Of a stretch of 64,000 bases of DNA, positions 17,239 to 26,410 are shown piece by piece; within the stretch, counting starts at the first letter, position 1; every line of letters starts with the position of its first letter. A program made the position numbers and the translations under genes. This stretch comes from UBA2779 sp965232165 (GTDB lineage Bacteria > Spirochaetota > Spirochaetia > DSM-2461), in the NCBI GenBank assembly GCA_965232165.1, contig CBDDOY010000001.1:806001-870000 (forward strand), given 5' to 3'. A model generated the notes under the pieces. The model made no database searches. It worked only from the letters and a program-made list of their open reading frames with translations, and had not been told where the DNA came from.

Positions 17239-19116
17239 ATGTCCAGCACTTTTAGCGGAATAGAAATCGGCAAGCGCAGCCTTAACGCCCATCAACTGGG
17301 CTTGACGACAATAGGTCATAACATATCCAATGCCGCCACAGAAGGCTATAGCCGACAGCGTGTGAAGATGGAAACGGCTGATCCTCTTTACCGTCCCCAA
17401 CTCAACAGGGAGAATGTACCGGGGCAAATCGGCCAGGGCGTGGATGTGGCCAGCATTGAACGAATTCGGGATGAACTGCTGGAGACTCGAATTCTTTCAG
17501 AGGGAGATATAACCGGATACTGGCGCACTAGGAACTCCTACATCCTTCAATTGGAGCAGATTCACAAGGAACCCTACGACACCTCAATTCGTGCGATGAT
17601 GGACAATTTCTGGAATAGCTGGCAGGAGCTTGCGCTACTGCCAGAGGGTCAGGCGGAGCGTCAGGGTGTTGTCAGACGCGGAGAGGCCCTGATGGACGGC
17701 ATAAATCTCCGCTATTCGAGACTCAAGCAGATGCGGAAAATGGTGGATGAAGATGTGGTGACTTCGGTGAGGGAAATCAATGGAATGCTGTCCGACATCA
17801 AGTCTCTCAACGAGGAAATCGTCAAATCCGAGGCCGTAGGCGACAATCCCAACAATCTCTACGACAGACGGGATCTGTTGGTGAACAAGCTCTCAGTACA
17901 GCTTCCGATCAGTGTTGATAATCGAGATGCGGACGAATTCCAGATTCATACGGGGGGACTGCATCTCATCCAGGGGAAGCAGGTTTCCTACCTGGCGACT
18001 AAATCCAATCCGGCTAATGAGGGATATCATGACATTGTCTGGGAAGAAGAAGGGAGCCCGTTTGTTATCAAATTAGGCAAACTTGGGGCCTTGATGGAAC
18101 TCAGAGATATCGATATCAGCGGAGAGATCCAATCCCTGGATGAAATGACTATGGCCTTTGCCGACCTCGTGAACGGCATACACCGGGATGGATGGTCGAG
18201 CAACGGGAGCACCAATTTGGATTTTTTCCAAGAATATCCCTTCGTTGACAACCTGTCGGGCAACTACGACCGCAGCGGCGACGGCGAATTAGACTCCACC
18301 TACGTATACCGCATGACGGGCCTGCACAAACTCCAGGCCGAATCCCCGGTGGGATTCGCCGGCGTTCTCACCCTCGACGGTCCCGATGGCCGGGTGAATG
18401 TCGAATACAACGCCATGGACACCGTGGAAATGATACTTAACAGAATAAATGCTTCCCCTGCCGAGATCAGTGCCAGGCTGGACAGGAATGGCCGGTTGGA
18501 GCTGCGGTCCGGTATCACGAGCGGCACAGACAACCCTGACTTCGTAATCCGGCATGTAGAGGATTCGGGGCAGTTTCTTACCGGATACACAGGTCTTCTG
18601 GCCGGCATCGGCCCAGGAGGAGCATACGACTGGGAACAGCCTGATGCCGTTTCAGCACTCAGACCCGGCGGAACAGCCTATTCAGTTTCTCCGCTGAGTC
18701 ATCCTTCCGGCTGGCTGCGGGTGAACGAAGAATTGATTGCCGATCCCCTCAAAGTGGTTTCGGGTTTAAGCGACACCGGACGTGTGCCATCCAGTGGTGA
18801 CAACAGGGCCGCTCTCGACATTGCCCAGCTTAGGCACAGACCTGTTCTCAACGGATTAAGCGCCACCTTTGACGATTGGTTTTCATTGGCCGTCGCCGAT
18901 ATCGGACTCAAGGGCGAAGTGGCGGCCCAATCGGCAGACAGCCAGGAACTGGTGATGCGGGAACTCGAGACTCTGCGTCAATCCATTTCGGGAGTGAACC
19001 TCGATGAGGAATTTACCGAAATGATCAAATTCCAGCACGGCTACAATGCGGCCGCAAGATTCGTATCCAACATTGATCAGATGCTCGATACCATCATCAA
19101 CAGAATGGGGGTGTAA
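17239..19116 (+). CDS. flgK: flagellar hook-associated protein 1
   Basis: A 625-residue junction protein joining hook and filament; in spirochaetes the filament is periplasmic. The N-terminal rod/hook motif is GLTTIGHNISNAATEGYSRQ and the C-terminal coiled region ends FQHGYNAAARFVSNIDQMLD, both diagnostic. The start is ATG 17239 with a strong ataggaggaattg site; the TTG just upstream is not needed. flgL follows after 3 nt. Complete with no irregularity. Confidence 0.95.
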   Translation: MSSTFSGIEIGKRSLNAHQLGLTTIGHNISNAATEGYSRQRVKMETADPLYRPQLNRENVPGQIGQGVDVASIERIRDELLETRILSEGDITGYWRTRNSYILQLEQIHKEPYDTSIRAMMDNFWNSWQELALLPEGQAERQGVVRRGEALMDGINLRYSRLKQMRKMVDEDVVTSVREINGMLSDIKSLNEEIVKSEAVGDNPNNLYDRRDLLVNKLSVQLPISVDNRDADEFQIHTGGLHLIQGKQVSYLATKSNPANEGYHDIVWEEEGSPFVIKLGKLGALMELRDIDISGEIQSLDEMTMAFADLVNGIHRDGWSSNGSTNLDFFQEYPFVDNLSGNYDRSGDGELDSTYVYRMTGLHKLQAESPVGFAGVLTLDGPDGRVNVEYNAMDTVEMILNRINASPAEISARLDRNGRLELRSGITSGTDNPDFVIRHVEDSGQFLTGYTGLLAGIGPGGAYDWEQPDAVSALRPGGTAYSVSPLSHPSGWLRVNEELIADPLKVVSGLSDTGRVPSSGDNRAALDIAQLRHRPVLNGLSATFDDWFSLAVADIGLKGEVAAQSADSQELVMRELETLRQSISGVNLDEEFTEMIKFQHGYNAAARFVSNIDQMLDTIINRMGV

Positions 19117-19119
19117 TTT

Positions 19120-20367
19120 ATGATGCGCATAAGTACTAACATGCCGCTGCTCGACAGCCGTTTTCAGATGTCATCTTTGGAATACCGCTTGAGCCGAATG
19201 GAGAAGGGAATTTCATCAGGGCGTGCCATCAACAACCTGAGAGATGCCCCGGTGGATGCCGCTCATACGACTCGCCTGGATTCCGCCAGTGCACGCATGT
19301 CACGGTATCTGGCGAATATCAACTATGTCCAGGGCCGCATGGCCCAGGCCGAGGGATATATGCACGAGGCGCTATCCCTGATTCACCGTGTTAGGGAGCT
19401 TTCGGTGCAAAGTGCAACGGGCACCTATGGTCCGGATGATTTGAACAAGGCGGCCGTTGAGGTGAATGCGCTCCTTGAGGAACTCTCTACCGTGATAAAC
19501 GCCAAGGGCGGAGACGGGCAATATCTCTTTGCCGGCGATGACACCTCGACGGCGCCCTTTCTGATCCATAAGGGCCGTATCCCGGGCCTTGGACAGGGCT
19601 CCATCACAGATATAAGCTACGCCGGAGACATAAGCCGGAGCCGGATGGAATTCACCGATGGTCAGACAATCACGATGAACCTGCAGGGCAACGAGTTGTT
19701 CTGGGCAGAGTCCCAGCAGATTTTCGGGGCCATGGATACCGAAGGTTTCATAGTGAAAGAAGTCAACCGTTTCCTGATCGACGGCCTGGAAGTAATACTG
19801 GAACCCGGAGACAACATCCATACAGTAGTAAGAAAGATTAACGATTCCGGAGCGGCTGTAAAGGCATCCCTCGATCCCGTAACGGGGTCCCTGAATATGG
19901 AAACAACGGTTCCTCATCAGATTTGGATAGAACCCTCTACGGGAACAGCCCTTGTGGAGGCTGGATTGTTGAGGGATGCAGGGAACACCAAACCTCCGCA
20001 GAACTGGCATCCGGATGCGATGATTTCTGGAGGAGGCCTGTTCCACCAGGTAATTGCGCTGCGGGATGCCTTGCTGGAAGGAAATCAGGAAAGGATAGGC
20101 GGAACCATTATCGGGGGAATAGACAAGGGACTCGATTCCCTGTTGAGGAACATCACCGATTTAGGTGCGAAAACAAACCGCATGGAATTCGCATCCTCCC
20201 GGTTGGGCGAAGAAGTCGGAGCATTGGAGAACTGGAAATCCAATATCGCTGATTTGGATGTCACCGAGGCCATTACCGAGATGAAAATGCTCGAATTCAC
20301 CCAGAAAGCGGCCTATCAGGTTGCGGGACGCCTGCTTCCGGTGACACTGATGGATTACCTGAGGTAG
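19120..20367 (+). CDS. flgL: flagellar hook-associated protein 3
   Basis: A 415-residue second junction protein, flagellin-like at its ends. The N-terminus shows MSSLEYRLSRMEKGISSGRA and INNLRDAPVDAA, and the C-terminus VTEAITEMKMLEFTQKAAYQ, as in FlgL and flagellins. The start is either of two tandem ATGs (19120, 19123) behind a gggggtg site. fliW begins 4 nt after its stop. FlgK and FlgL act together at the hook-filament junction. Confidence 0.92.
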   Translation: MMRISTNMPLLDSRFQMSSLEYRLSRMEKGISSGRAINNLRDAPVDAAHTTRLDSASARMSRYLANINYVQGRMAQAEGYMHEALSLIHRVRELSVQSATGTYGPDDLNKAAVEVNALLEELSTVINAKGGDGQYLFAGDDTSTAPFLIHKGRIPGLGQGSITDISYAGDISRSRMEFTDGQTITMNLQGNELFWAESQQIFGAMDTEGFIVKEVNRFLIDGLEVILEPGDNIHTVVRKINDSGAAVKASLDPVTGSLNMETTVPHQIWIEPSTGTALVEAGLLRDAGNTKPPQNWHPDAMISGGGLFHQVIALRDALLEGNQERIGGTIIGGIDKGLDSLLRNITDLGAKTNRMEFASSRLGEEVGALENWKSNIADLDVTEAITEMKMLEFTQKAAYQVAGRLLPVTLMDYLR

Positions 20368-20371
20368 GAAA

Positions 20372-20830
20372 ATGACCGTAGACACCAAGGCCTATGGGCC
20401 CATGGAAATCGATGAACGACAGCTTGTCACGTTCCCGTTGGGACTCTATGGCTTTGAGGGCATGTATGAATATGTCCTCATGGATGCCAGACAGCCCCCA
20501 TTCTACTGGCTGCAATCCCTAGATGTCAGGAACCTCGCCTTCGTGCTCATAGAACCATCAGTAATCCGTCCCGATTACAAACCCTGCCTAGACCCCATGG
20601 ATACTGAGGCATTACAGTTGGACGGACCCGATGACAACCGGCTCCTGAGCTTCGCCATTGTCACCATCCCCGAAGACCGGCAGAATATGACCGCCAACCT
20701 GCAAGGTCCCATCATCATAAACAGGGAAAGCCGCAAGGGGCGTCAGTGCATATCGCTGGATGACAATCTGAGGGTGAGACATAATATCATTGAGGAAATC
20801 GCCACTTCCTCCCCAAAAAACGCATGCTGA
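20372..20830 (+). CDS. fliW: flagellar assembly factor
   Basis: A 152-residue FliW. It binds flagellin and also CsrA, releasing CsrA when flagellin accumulates, so it couples filament growth to translation. Visible blocks are FPLGLYGFEGMYEYVL, FYWLQSLDVRNLAFVLIEP and the PIIINRESRKGRQ segment near the end, all typical. Its last seven bases overlap the csrA start, so the antagonist pair is translationally coupled. Complete. Confidence 0.92.
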   Translation: MTVDTKAYGPMEIDERQLVTFPLGLYGFEGMYEYVLMDARQPPFYWLQSLDVRNLAFVLIEPSVIRPDYKPCLDPMDTEALQLDGPDDNRLLSFAIVTIPEDRQNMTANLQGPIIINRESRKGRQCISLDDNLRVRHNIIEEIATSSPKNAC

Positions 20831-21054
20831 TTCTTACACGCCGCAAGGATCAGAAGATCATTATTGATGAACGCATTGAAGTTGCAATCGTCGATATCAA
20901 GGGCGATCAGGTGAAGCTCGGCATCGATGCACCGAAGGATGTCACTGTGTTCAGGAGCGAGGTGTTTCAAGCCATACAAGAAGAAAACAGGGTGGCTGCT
21001 TCCGCCCCCATCGAACTGCCAGCCTTGGATATTCTAAGTGATATAAAGAAGTAG
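20824..21054 (+). CDS. csrA: carbon storage regulator, RNA-binding translational regulator
   Basis: A 76-residue CsrA. The N-terminus MLILTRRKDQKIIID and the core VKLGIDAPKDVTVFRSEV are the standard RNA-binding strands; the C-terminal extension (VAASAPIELPALDIL) is somewhat longer than in enterobacteria. CsrA binds GGA-containing leaders and in flagellated Gram-positive bacteria and spirochaetes represses flagellin translation. Overlaps fliW by seven bases and ends the flagellar operon. Confidence 0.95.
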   Translation: MLILTRRKDQKIIIDERIEVAIVDIKGDQVKLGIDAPKDVTVFRSEVFQAIQEENRVAASAPIELPALDILSDIKK

Positions 21055-21101
21055 CCCGCATCCATCAAATTGGCATCAAAGCGTATTCAGCATCATTCAA
21101 C

Positions 21102-21332
21102 CTAAAAAAAACAGTTAACCCTCAAATCCTGCTGAAAAACAAACTCCTGTGGAACTTTGAGCGGACGATTTTCAAGAGAATACTGAAAGGCTGTACTCAA
21201 AATCATCCGGTACAATTCAAACTCTTTCAACTGCTCCGCATTCTCGCTTATCCATTGGAGAATGCGGTTTGATTCAGTCATTAAATACCGGATTCTTTTG
21301 TAATGACCATGAATGCCCGTTAGCTTACAGGC
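21102..21332 (-). pseudogene. unidentified C-terminal gene fragment abutting MITE-A
   Basis: A minus-strand open stretch of about 75 codons reads GIHGHYKRIRYLMTESNRIL, then ENAEQLKEFELYRMILSTAF and ends QQDLRVNCFF. Its apparent N-terminal residues are supplied by the adjacent MITE-A copy (21330-21523), so the real start is gone. The composition looks protein-like but I do not recognise it. Probably the tail of a gene cut by the repeat. Confidence 0.3.
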
Positions 21333-21523
21333 ACCTCTAAAAAACCCATTTAGTTCTTGACTCGATCTTTTCCGCCGCTGCTGCGTTGTCAAAATACTCA
21401 ACTAAGCTTAAGCTGCGCCCTTAGCTTTTGCCTGCCTGTGCGTGTCCGCACGCAGACAGGCCGCCTTGTATCGACAAAAAATTTCTTCGTCAATTTCCTA
21501 AAGCTGTTTTTTAGAGGCGCCCT
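21330..21523. repeat. MITE-A copy with an internal palindromic insert
   Basis: A 194-bp copy bounded by ggcacctctaaaaaaccc and ctgttttttagaggcgccc. Compared with the 160-bp copies it contains an additional palindromic segment (cctgcctgtgcgtgtccgca then cgcagacagg) at about 21430-21462. The copy at 30754 has the same insert in inverse orientation. Confidence 0.8.
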
Positions 21524-21572
21524 TACATAGAATTGCTGGCGCTTCTTCAGGCAGCGCATCACTAAGCTGTGA

Positions 21573-21842
21573 GTTGTGGATTATCAGCCTGTGCGGTGAA
21601 CGCAGAGGTGTGAAGTGTGATTCCATCTCTGATCGCCGGTCGAATGGTGTGAAGCATGGCCTTTGAATTCTGATTATTGAATCCTGAGGCTCTGCTTTGC
21701 ACAATAAATTTCCAATTGACTTTAGGCGCAAGGGATTGCAGCGGAAATGCCGCCGGCTGCCCCGGCGATTGGCAATGAGCCGGAAGCAGGCTGCCGGAAT
21801 AAGGCATTGGAGCGGAAAGCCCGACCCGAAGGGTTGCGCCCA
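21573..21842. repeat. R2 dispersed repeat, long copy
   Basis: About 270 bp, almost identical to 48733-49001. The right 140 bp (aggcgcaagggattgcagcg to gacccgaagggttgcgccca) is also found at 30561-30750, 33398-33559 and reversed at 23790-23905. It holds several short inverted repeats (for instance ccggctgccccggcgattgg region) and no gene. Confidence 0.75.
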
Positions 21843-21846
21843 GATA

Positions 21847-22195
21847 GTGATAAGGGCTCATAACTGTGTTCAAGATGTTTGCTCATCCAGCAGTGGGCGG
21901 CTTCAGGGTCTAATTTCAATAGATTGCGTCTTAATGAATCTCCGCTTACAATCTTCCTGATTCCAAAACATTTCCTTAACACCGCATTCCCGCGTATTGA
22001 TGCTATGCGGGCGTAACGATTATGGTGCGGGGGTAAGTGCGGCCAGAAAAGCCGTGCCCGCTGCGTCTTCTTTTCGCGGAGCATTGCTGCTCTTAAAGGA
22101 TAACGGCATTTCTTTACGCCAGGATTCATACAAACCTGGTCAATCGCAGGAAACGGGCAGAATATACCGCCTGGCCGCAGTCTGAATGACTTCGA
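21847..22195 (-). pseudogene. DDE transposase N-terminal remnant
   Basis: The minus strand reads RYARIASIRGNAVLRKCFGI, RKIVSGDSLRRNLLKLDPEA and AHCWMSKHLEHSYEPL. This closely follows the N-terminal region of a widespread transposase group where RYAH, IRGD, SEDS and RRAL blocks precede a VDTTVK catalytic site. The frame runs into the R2 repeat before the catalytic domain. Family name not certain. The following 22196-22586 shows no gene. Confidence 0.45.
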
Positions 22196-22601
22196 CTTTC
22201 ATCCCTGTGAAGTTCTGCCGTTCTTACCAAGGTCTCCAGATTCTCTGTTTTTCTAAAGTTCACCCATTGGGGCGTGCCGGCTGCCGGGCTTCTGGATTCC
22301 ATATACTTATATCAAAATATTTCAGTCGGAAATTTCTATGCCTCTAGGTTTTTAACGGCTTTTTTGGGGTTCAAACGGACCCTATGCGCAAGACTGTTGC
22401 CGGACACATGGATTATTGCGGTGTCAGGGCCTCTCAATTCCGTTAAGAACCGGCCAGAAACAAACGAATGTATAGTTCCAGCCATGCAGAAGAAAGCCGG
22501 ACGGGGCAATTTATGCCATTTGGATACTCGAAACAAAATAAAATGGCCCTGCAGCTATTCAGAGATTCCCTCAAACTGTCAAGAAGGTGTATTCTAACCA
22601 A

Positions 22602-23648
22602 ATGAAATATAACAAGCTAGGAAAAACAGCTATCAAGGTAAGCAGGATATGCCTCGGCAGCATGACTTGGGGATATCAGAATACGGAACAGGACGCCCAT
22701 GAGCAGTTGGACTATGCCATAGATCAGGGCGTTAATTTCATCGACACGGCAGAAATATATGCCGTTCCTCCCAGCGAGAAAACCTACGGCCTAACCGAAA
22801 GCTATATTGGCAGTTATCTCAAAAACCACCCCGGAAAGAGGAAAAATCTCATCATCGCAACGAAGATTGCCGGTCCTGGTGTGGATTATATTCGCGGCGG
22901 CAGCGGCTTCACGCCGCCGTCAAGCATAGAAGACGCCGTAGCGAATAGCCTGAAACGTCTCCAAATCGATCACATTGATCTCTATCAGCTTCACTGGACC
23001 CACCGCATGACCCCCCGCTTCGGAATCTTGGATTATCATCACAACTGGTTCAGTCAGGATGACAAATTAGCCGAAACCCTGGGAGCCCTGGGAAAACTCA
23101 AGGACAAGGGTTTGATACGTGAAATAGGTCTATCCAATGAACATCCCTGGGGAGTCATGCATTGCCTCATGCTACATGAACGCGATTCCCAAATACCTCG
23201 AATCCAATCCGTGCAAAACGTTTACAACCTGGTGAGCCGGCTTGCCGATATCGGTCTCTCGGAAATACTCGTCCGGGAACAGGTGAGCCTGCTGCCCTAT
23301 TCCCCCCTGGCCGGCGGACTGCTCAGCGGCAAATATCAAGGCGGCAGACAGCCTGAGGGCGCCCGATTCAGTACATGGGGTGCAGAGAGGATGACCCGCT
23401 ACATCAACAGCCGAACCGACAAGGCCGTCAACGATTATGTGGAGCTTGCCCGGAGTCAAAACATGAGCCCTGTGCAGATGGCATTGTCCTTCGTGAACGA
23501 CAGGGTATTCGTGGCAAGCAACATCATCGGGGCGACAACCATGGATCAGCTCAAAGAATGTATCGCCTCAGAAGGTATAGCCTTGAGCCAGGAAATGCTG
23601 CAGAAAATTGAAACCATACACTCTAAGAATCCCAACCCCGCCGTATAA
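22602..23648 (+). CDS. aldo/keto reductase
   Basis: A ~348-residue NADPH-dependent oxidoreductase of the aldo/keto reductase superfamily, close to the Tas-like branch. The catalytic tetrad region shows D in NFIDTAEIYAV (with Tyr), K in IATKIAG and H in QLHWTHR. The cofactor-binding end is SNIIGATTMDQLKECI. Substrate unknown. ATG 22602 starts MKYNKLGKTAIKVSRI, the typical N-terminus; GTG 22587 is in frame and also possible. It stands alone between two repeats. Confidence 0.88.
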   Translation: MKYNKLGKTAIKVSRICLGSMTWGYQNTEQDAHEQLDYAIDQGVNFIDTAEIYAVPPSEKTYGLTESYIGSYLKNHPGKRKNLIIATKIAGPGVDYIRGGSGFTPPSSIEDAVANSLKRLQIDHIDLYQLHWTHRMTPRFGILDYHHNWFSQDDKLAETLGALGKLKDKGLIREIGLSNEHPWGVMHCLMLHERDSQIPRIQSVQNVYNLVSRLADIGLSEILVREQVSLLPYSPLAGGLLSGKYQGGRQPEGARFSTWGAERMTRYINSRTDKAVNDYVELARSQNMSPVQMALSFVNDRVFVASNIIGATTMDQLKECIASEGIALSQEMLQKIETIHSKNPNPAV

Positions 23649-23789
23649 CCACAGGGCGCCTCGAAAATTTCCTCCCGCAATTGCGCCCACGGCAAACCGG
23701 AGCGGCGCATTGAAAGAGGGATTGCAGCATTCAAATCACAGGAACCGGCAGGGATACCGATGTGCCGTAATTTTCAAGAACTAATATTT

Positions 23790-23905
23790 GGGCGCAACCC
23801 TTCGGGTCGGGCTTTCCGCTCCAATGCCTTAATCCGGCTGCCTGTCTCCGGCTCATTGCCAATCGCCGGGGCAGCCGGCGGCATTTCCGCTGCAATCCCT
23901 TGCGC
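23790..23905. repeat. R2 dispersed repeat, reversed partial copy
   Basis: The sequence gggcgcaacccttcgggtcg through ctgcaatcccttgcgc is the reverse complement of the right part of R2. It sits in the 370-bp space between the convergent aldo/keto reductase and radA genes, where nothing else is recognisable. Confidence 0.75.
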
Positions 23906-24018
23906 TATTGTCATTCGGTGAATTGTTGTGTGCAAAACACTGGAAGCCACCTTTTCGGCGGGCTAATTCCACTCCTCTGACAAACATCAGGCAAAGAGCC
24001 CCTCACATGGAATACCTT

Positions 24019-25371
24019 TTATTCCCTTCTCAATGCCAAGTTGACGGCATCGCGGATCAGGCTCGTTGTAAGACCTTTTCCGGGGAGAGTGTCCGGAATG
24101 TTACCATCACCAGAGGTTAACCAGTTTGTTAAGCCGGAATCCACAGAAGTCTTTATGCGGCGATGCAGGTGGGTTACGTCGCGTATCTCACCTGCCAGCG
24201 TTATCTCGCCGAATATCGCGAAATTAAGCGGAAGAGCCTTTCCGATGAGTGCAGAAGCCACGGCAAGGGCCACAGCCAATTCTGCCCCGGTGTCATTGAT
24301 TCGCAGCCCCCCCGCCACGTTGACATAGATATCCTGGTCAGAGAGTTTTAAGCCTGCGTGACGTTCGAGAACCGCCGCTATACGGCTGACGCGTGCCGCC
24401 TCGACACGGTCTGAATAGACCCGGCCCCCTGCCCCCTTCGACGGCACCACCAGCGCCTGTATCTCCACCAGCAGGATTCGAGAGCCTTCATAAACAGCGG
24501 CCACGGCACTGCCCAGCGGGGGATGGGCCTTGCGGTGTACGAGAAAAAGTCCCGAAGGGTCGGTAATGGGCTCCAGTCCTGTCGCTTCCATGCGGAAAAG
24601 GCCCACCTCGTCGATGGCCCCCATGCGATTCTTCGTGGCGCGGAGAATCCGTATGTCGCTCGAGTTATGATCGAAATAGAGCACCGTATCCACCAGATGC
24701 TCTATCACCTTCGGACCAGCTATGGCGCCTTCCTTGGTGACATGGGCGATGAAGAACACAGGCACTCTATGCTCCTTTCCCCAAGCCGCAAGCCGGTGGC
24801 TGGTAATTTTGAGCTGATTGAGTGTGCCGGGAATGCTTCCGGCATCGGATGATACCAGGGTTTGAATAGAATCCACCACCAGGTAGGCCGGTACATGGTG
24901 AGCCAAAATATTCATGAGAGCGTCAAGATCGGTCTCGTTCAGGACTTCCAGGCTGTCCTGCGCGAGTTTGAGTCTGTCGGCGCGTGTCTTTATTTGACTG
25001 GTCAGTTCCTCGCCGGACACATAGAGGCCCACTCCGGGCAGGGCAGCGGCCACCTGAAGCAAGAGAGTAGATTTCCCTATGCCCGGTTCGCCTCCAAGCA
25101 GAACAGTCGTGCCGGGCGCCAATCCGCCTCCAAGCACCCTGTCCAGCTCAACGATACCCGTTGGATGGCGTTCAGGGGGTGTGGCATCTACGGAGGAAAG
25201 GAGTACCGGAGCATTTGGATTCGGCTCCAGTTTTGATTTCCTCTGTGAGCGATCAACCTGTATAGCCTTGAAGGTGTTCCATTCGCCGCAAGCGGGACAA
25301 CGCCCCAGCCACTTTGGTTCATCATGACCACAGGTTTCACAAGTGTAAATGCTTACCCTAGTCTTGCTCAT
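24019..25371 (-). CDS. radA: DNA repair protein RadA (Sms)
   Basis: A 450-residue ATP-dependent factor that helps process recombination intermediates. A zinc finger with Cys11, Cys14, Cys25 and Cys28 opens the protein, Walker A is GGEPGIGKST near residue 93, and the RadA-specific motif reads KNRMG (RATKNRMGAIDEVG) where KNRFG is usual. The C-terminal Lon-like domain begins around PLGSAVAAVYEGSRILLVE. It starts 3 nt after the upstream PPIase gene and closes the aspS operon. The Phe-to-Met change is unusual but the rest is canonical. Confidence 0.93.
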   Translation of the reverse strand: MSKTRVSIYTCETCGHDEPKWLGRCPACGEWNTFKAIQVDRSQRKSKLEPNPNAPVLLSSVDATPPERHPTGIVELDRVLGGGLAPGTTVLLGGEPGIGKSTLLLQVAAALPGVGLYVSGEELTSQIKTRADRLKLAQDSLEVLNETDLDALMNILAHHVPAYLVVDSIQTLVSSDAGSIPGTLNQLKITSHRLAAWGKEHRVPVFFIAHVTKEGAIAGPKVIEHLVDTVLYFDHNSSDIRILRATKNRMGAIDEVGLFRMEATGLEPITDPSGLFLVHRKAHPPLGSAVAAVYEGSRILLVEIQALVVPSKGAGGRVYSDRVEAARVSRIAAVLERHAGLKLSDQDIYVNVAGGLRINDTGAELAVALAVASALIGKALPLNFAIFGEITLAGEIRDVTHLHRRIKTSVDSGLTNWLTSGDGNIPDTLPGKGLTTSLIRDAVNLALRRE

Positions 25372-25374
25372 CCC

Positions 25375-26397
25375 TCAGATAATACTCAACAACTCAATCT
25401 CGAAGACGAGCCAGCTATTGGGACCGATGGGACCAAACCCGCTTTCGCCATAGGCCATTTCAGGCGACATAACCACCTTGCGGGCCTCTCCCTGCTTCAT
25501 GTTGATAATCATCTCAATCCAGCCTGGAATCAGACTGTCCACACCTACCGTAAACTCAAAAGGCTGTTCCCTGCTCTTGGAACTGTCAAAAATTTGACCA
25601 TCGACAAATGAACCGGTGTAATGGATGGCGACTTGATCGCCGGTTTGAGGGACAGCCCCCTCTCCTTCTTCCAAAACAGCATAATAGATACCGGTCATTG
25701 ACTTCTTCCTTTCCGGGCCGAGACTGAGAACGATGTCGGAGAGTGTCGGATCTATAGCGGCGAGGTTCTCGACTTCGGCCTTTCTCGCCGCCGCAAGACG
25801 AGCGTCGAAACTGCTCTGGCTGATGGGGAAGGATTCGGCATCGGAGCCTATTTGAAGAATTGTTATGGAATTAATAAGGTCGTCTTCTTTGAGTTTTTTT
25901 AACACCTCTGCCCCCGAGACCATCTGGCCGAAGCAGGTGTACTTAACATCGAGAAAACCATCTCCTTGAATCGTGATGAAGAACTGACTCCCGAATGATT
26001 CGGTGGCTAATCCGTCCATTACCAGAATCCCCGAAGCTTCAGCCGACAGCTTGGCGGCCTTCTCCCTTGGAAATGTATTTCCGCGATATTCCTCATGCAT
26101 TTTTCCCGGATAACCGATGAAGACTGCATAATCTTTTATCGCCTTGTATACAGGCATACCGTCAAAGAAGGGTTCTCCCTGTTTCTTAACCGTGTTTTCC
26201 AAGCTTCCCCTGGCAAGACCGGCGAAGTTGGCCACCGTCAGCGGCGTATTTTCATAATCAAGCTCAAAAATCATGGTGCCTCTAGGTGTCTGGAACTGCG
26301 CATAGAGTCCAGGAGCGAGTTCTTCTTTGGAATCGGCGGCCCATCCCCATGCAGAGGCAATGCCTGCGATAAGCAGACCAAGAAAGCACCATCTCAT
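25375..26397 (-). CDS. cyclophilin-FKBP fusion prolyl isomerase with a degenerate cyclophilin half
   Basis: A 340-residue exported protein (signal MRWCFLGLLIAGIASAWGWA). Residues ~30-190 have the cyclophilin fold (FELDYENTPLTVANFAGLAR, FGSQFFITIQ, CFGQMVSGAEVL), but the catalytic HRVI and QGGDP motifs are replaced by YKAI and IGYPG, so this half is probably inactive. Residues ~225-340 form an FKBP domain (VAIHYTGSFVDGQIFDSS, then IPGWIEMI and EMAYGE), which looks intact and should catalyse prolyl cis-trans isomerisation. It lies 13 nt after a paralogue with an intact cyclophilin half, so it arose by tandem duplication. Confidence 0.85.
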   Translation of the reverse strand: MRWCFLGLLIAGIASAWGWAADSKEELAPGLYAQFQTPRGTMIFELDYENTPLTVANFAGLARGSLENTVKKQGEPFFDGMPVYKAIKDYAVFIGYPGKMHEEYRGNTFPREKAAKLSAEASGILVMDGLATESFGSQFFITIQGDGFLDVKYTCFGQMVSGAEVLKKLKEDDLINSITILQIGSDAESFPISQSSFDARLAAARKAEVENLAAIDPTLSDIVLSLGPERKKSMTGIYYAVLEEGEGAVPQTGDQVAIHYTGSFVDGQIFDSSKSREQPFEFTVGVDSLIPGWIEMIINMKQGEARKVVMSPEMAYGESGFGPIGPNSWLVFEIELLSII

Positions 26398-26410
26398 GTT
26401 CTTTACTCCC

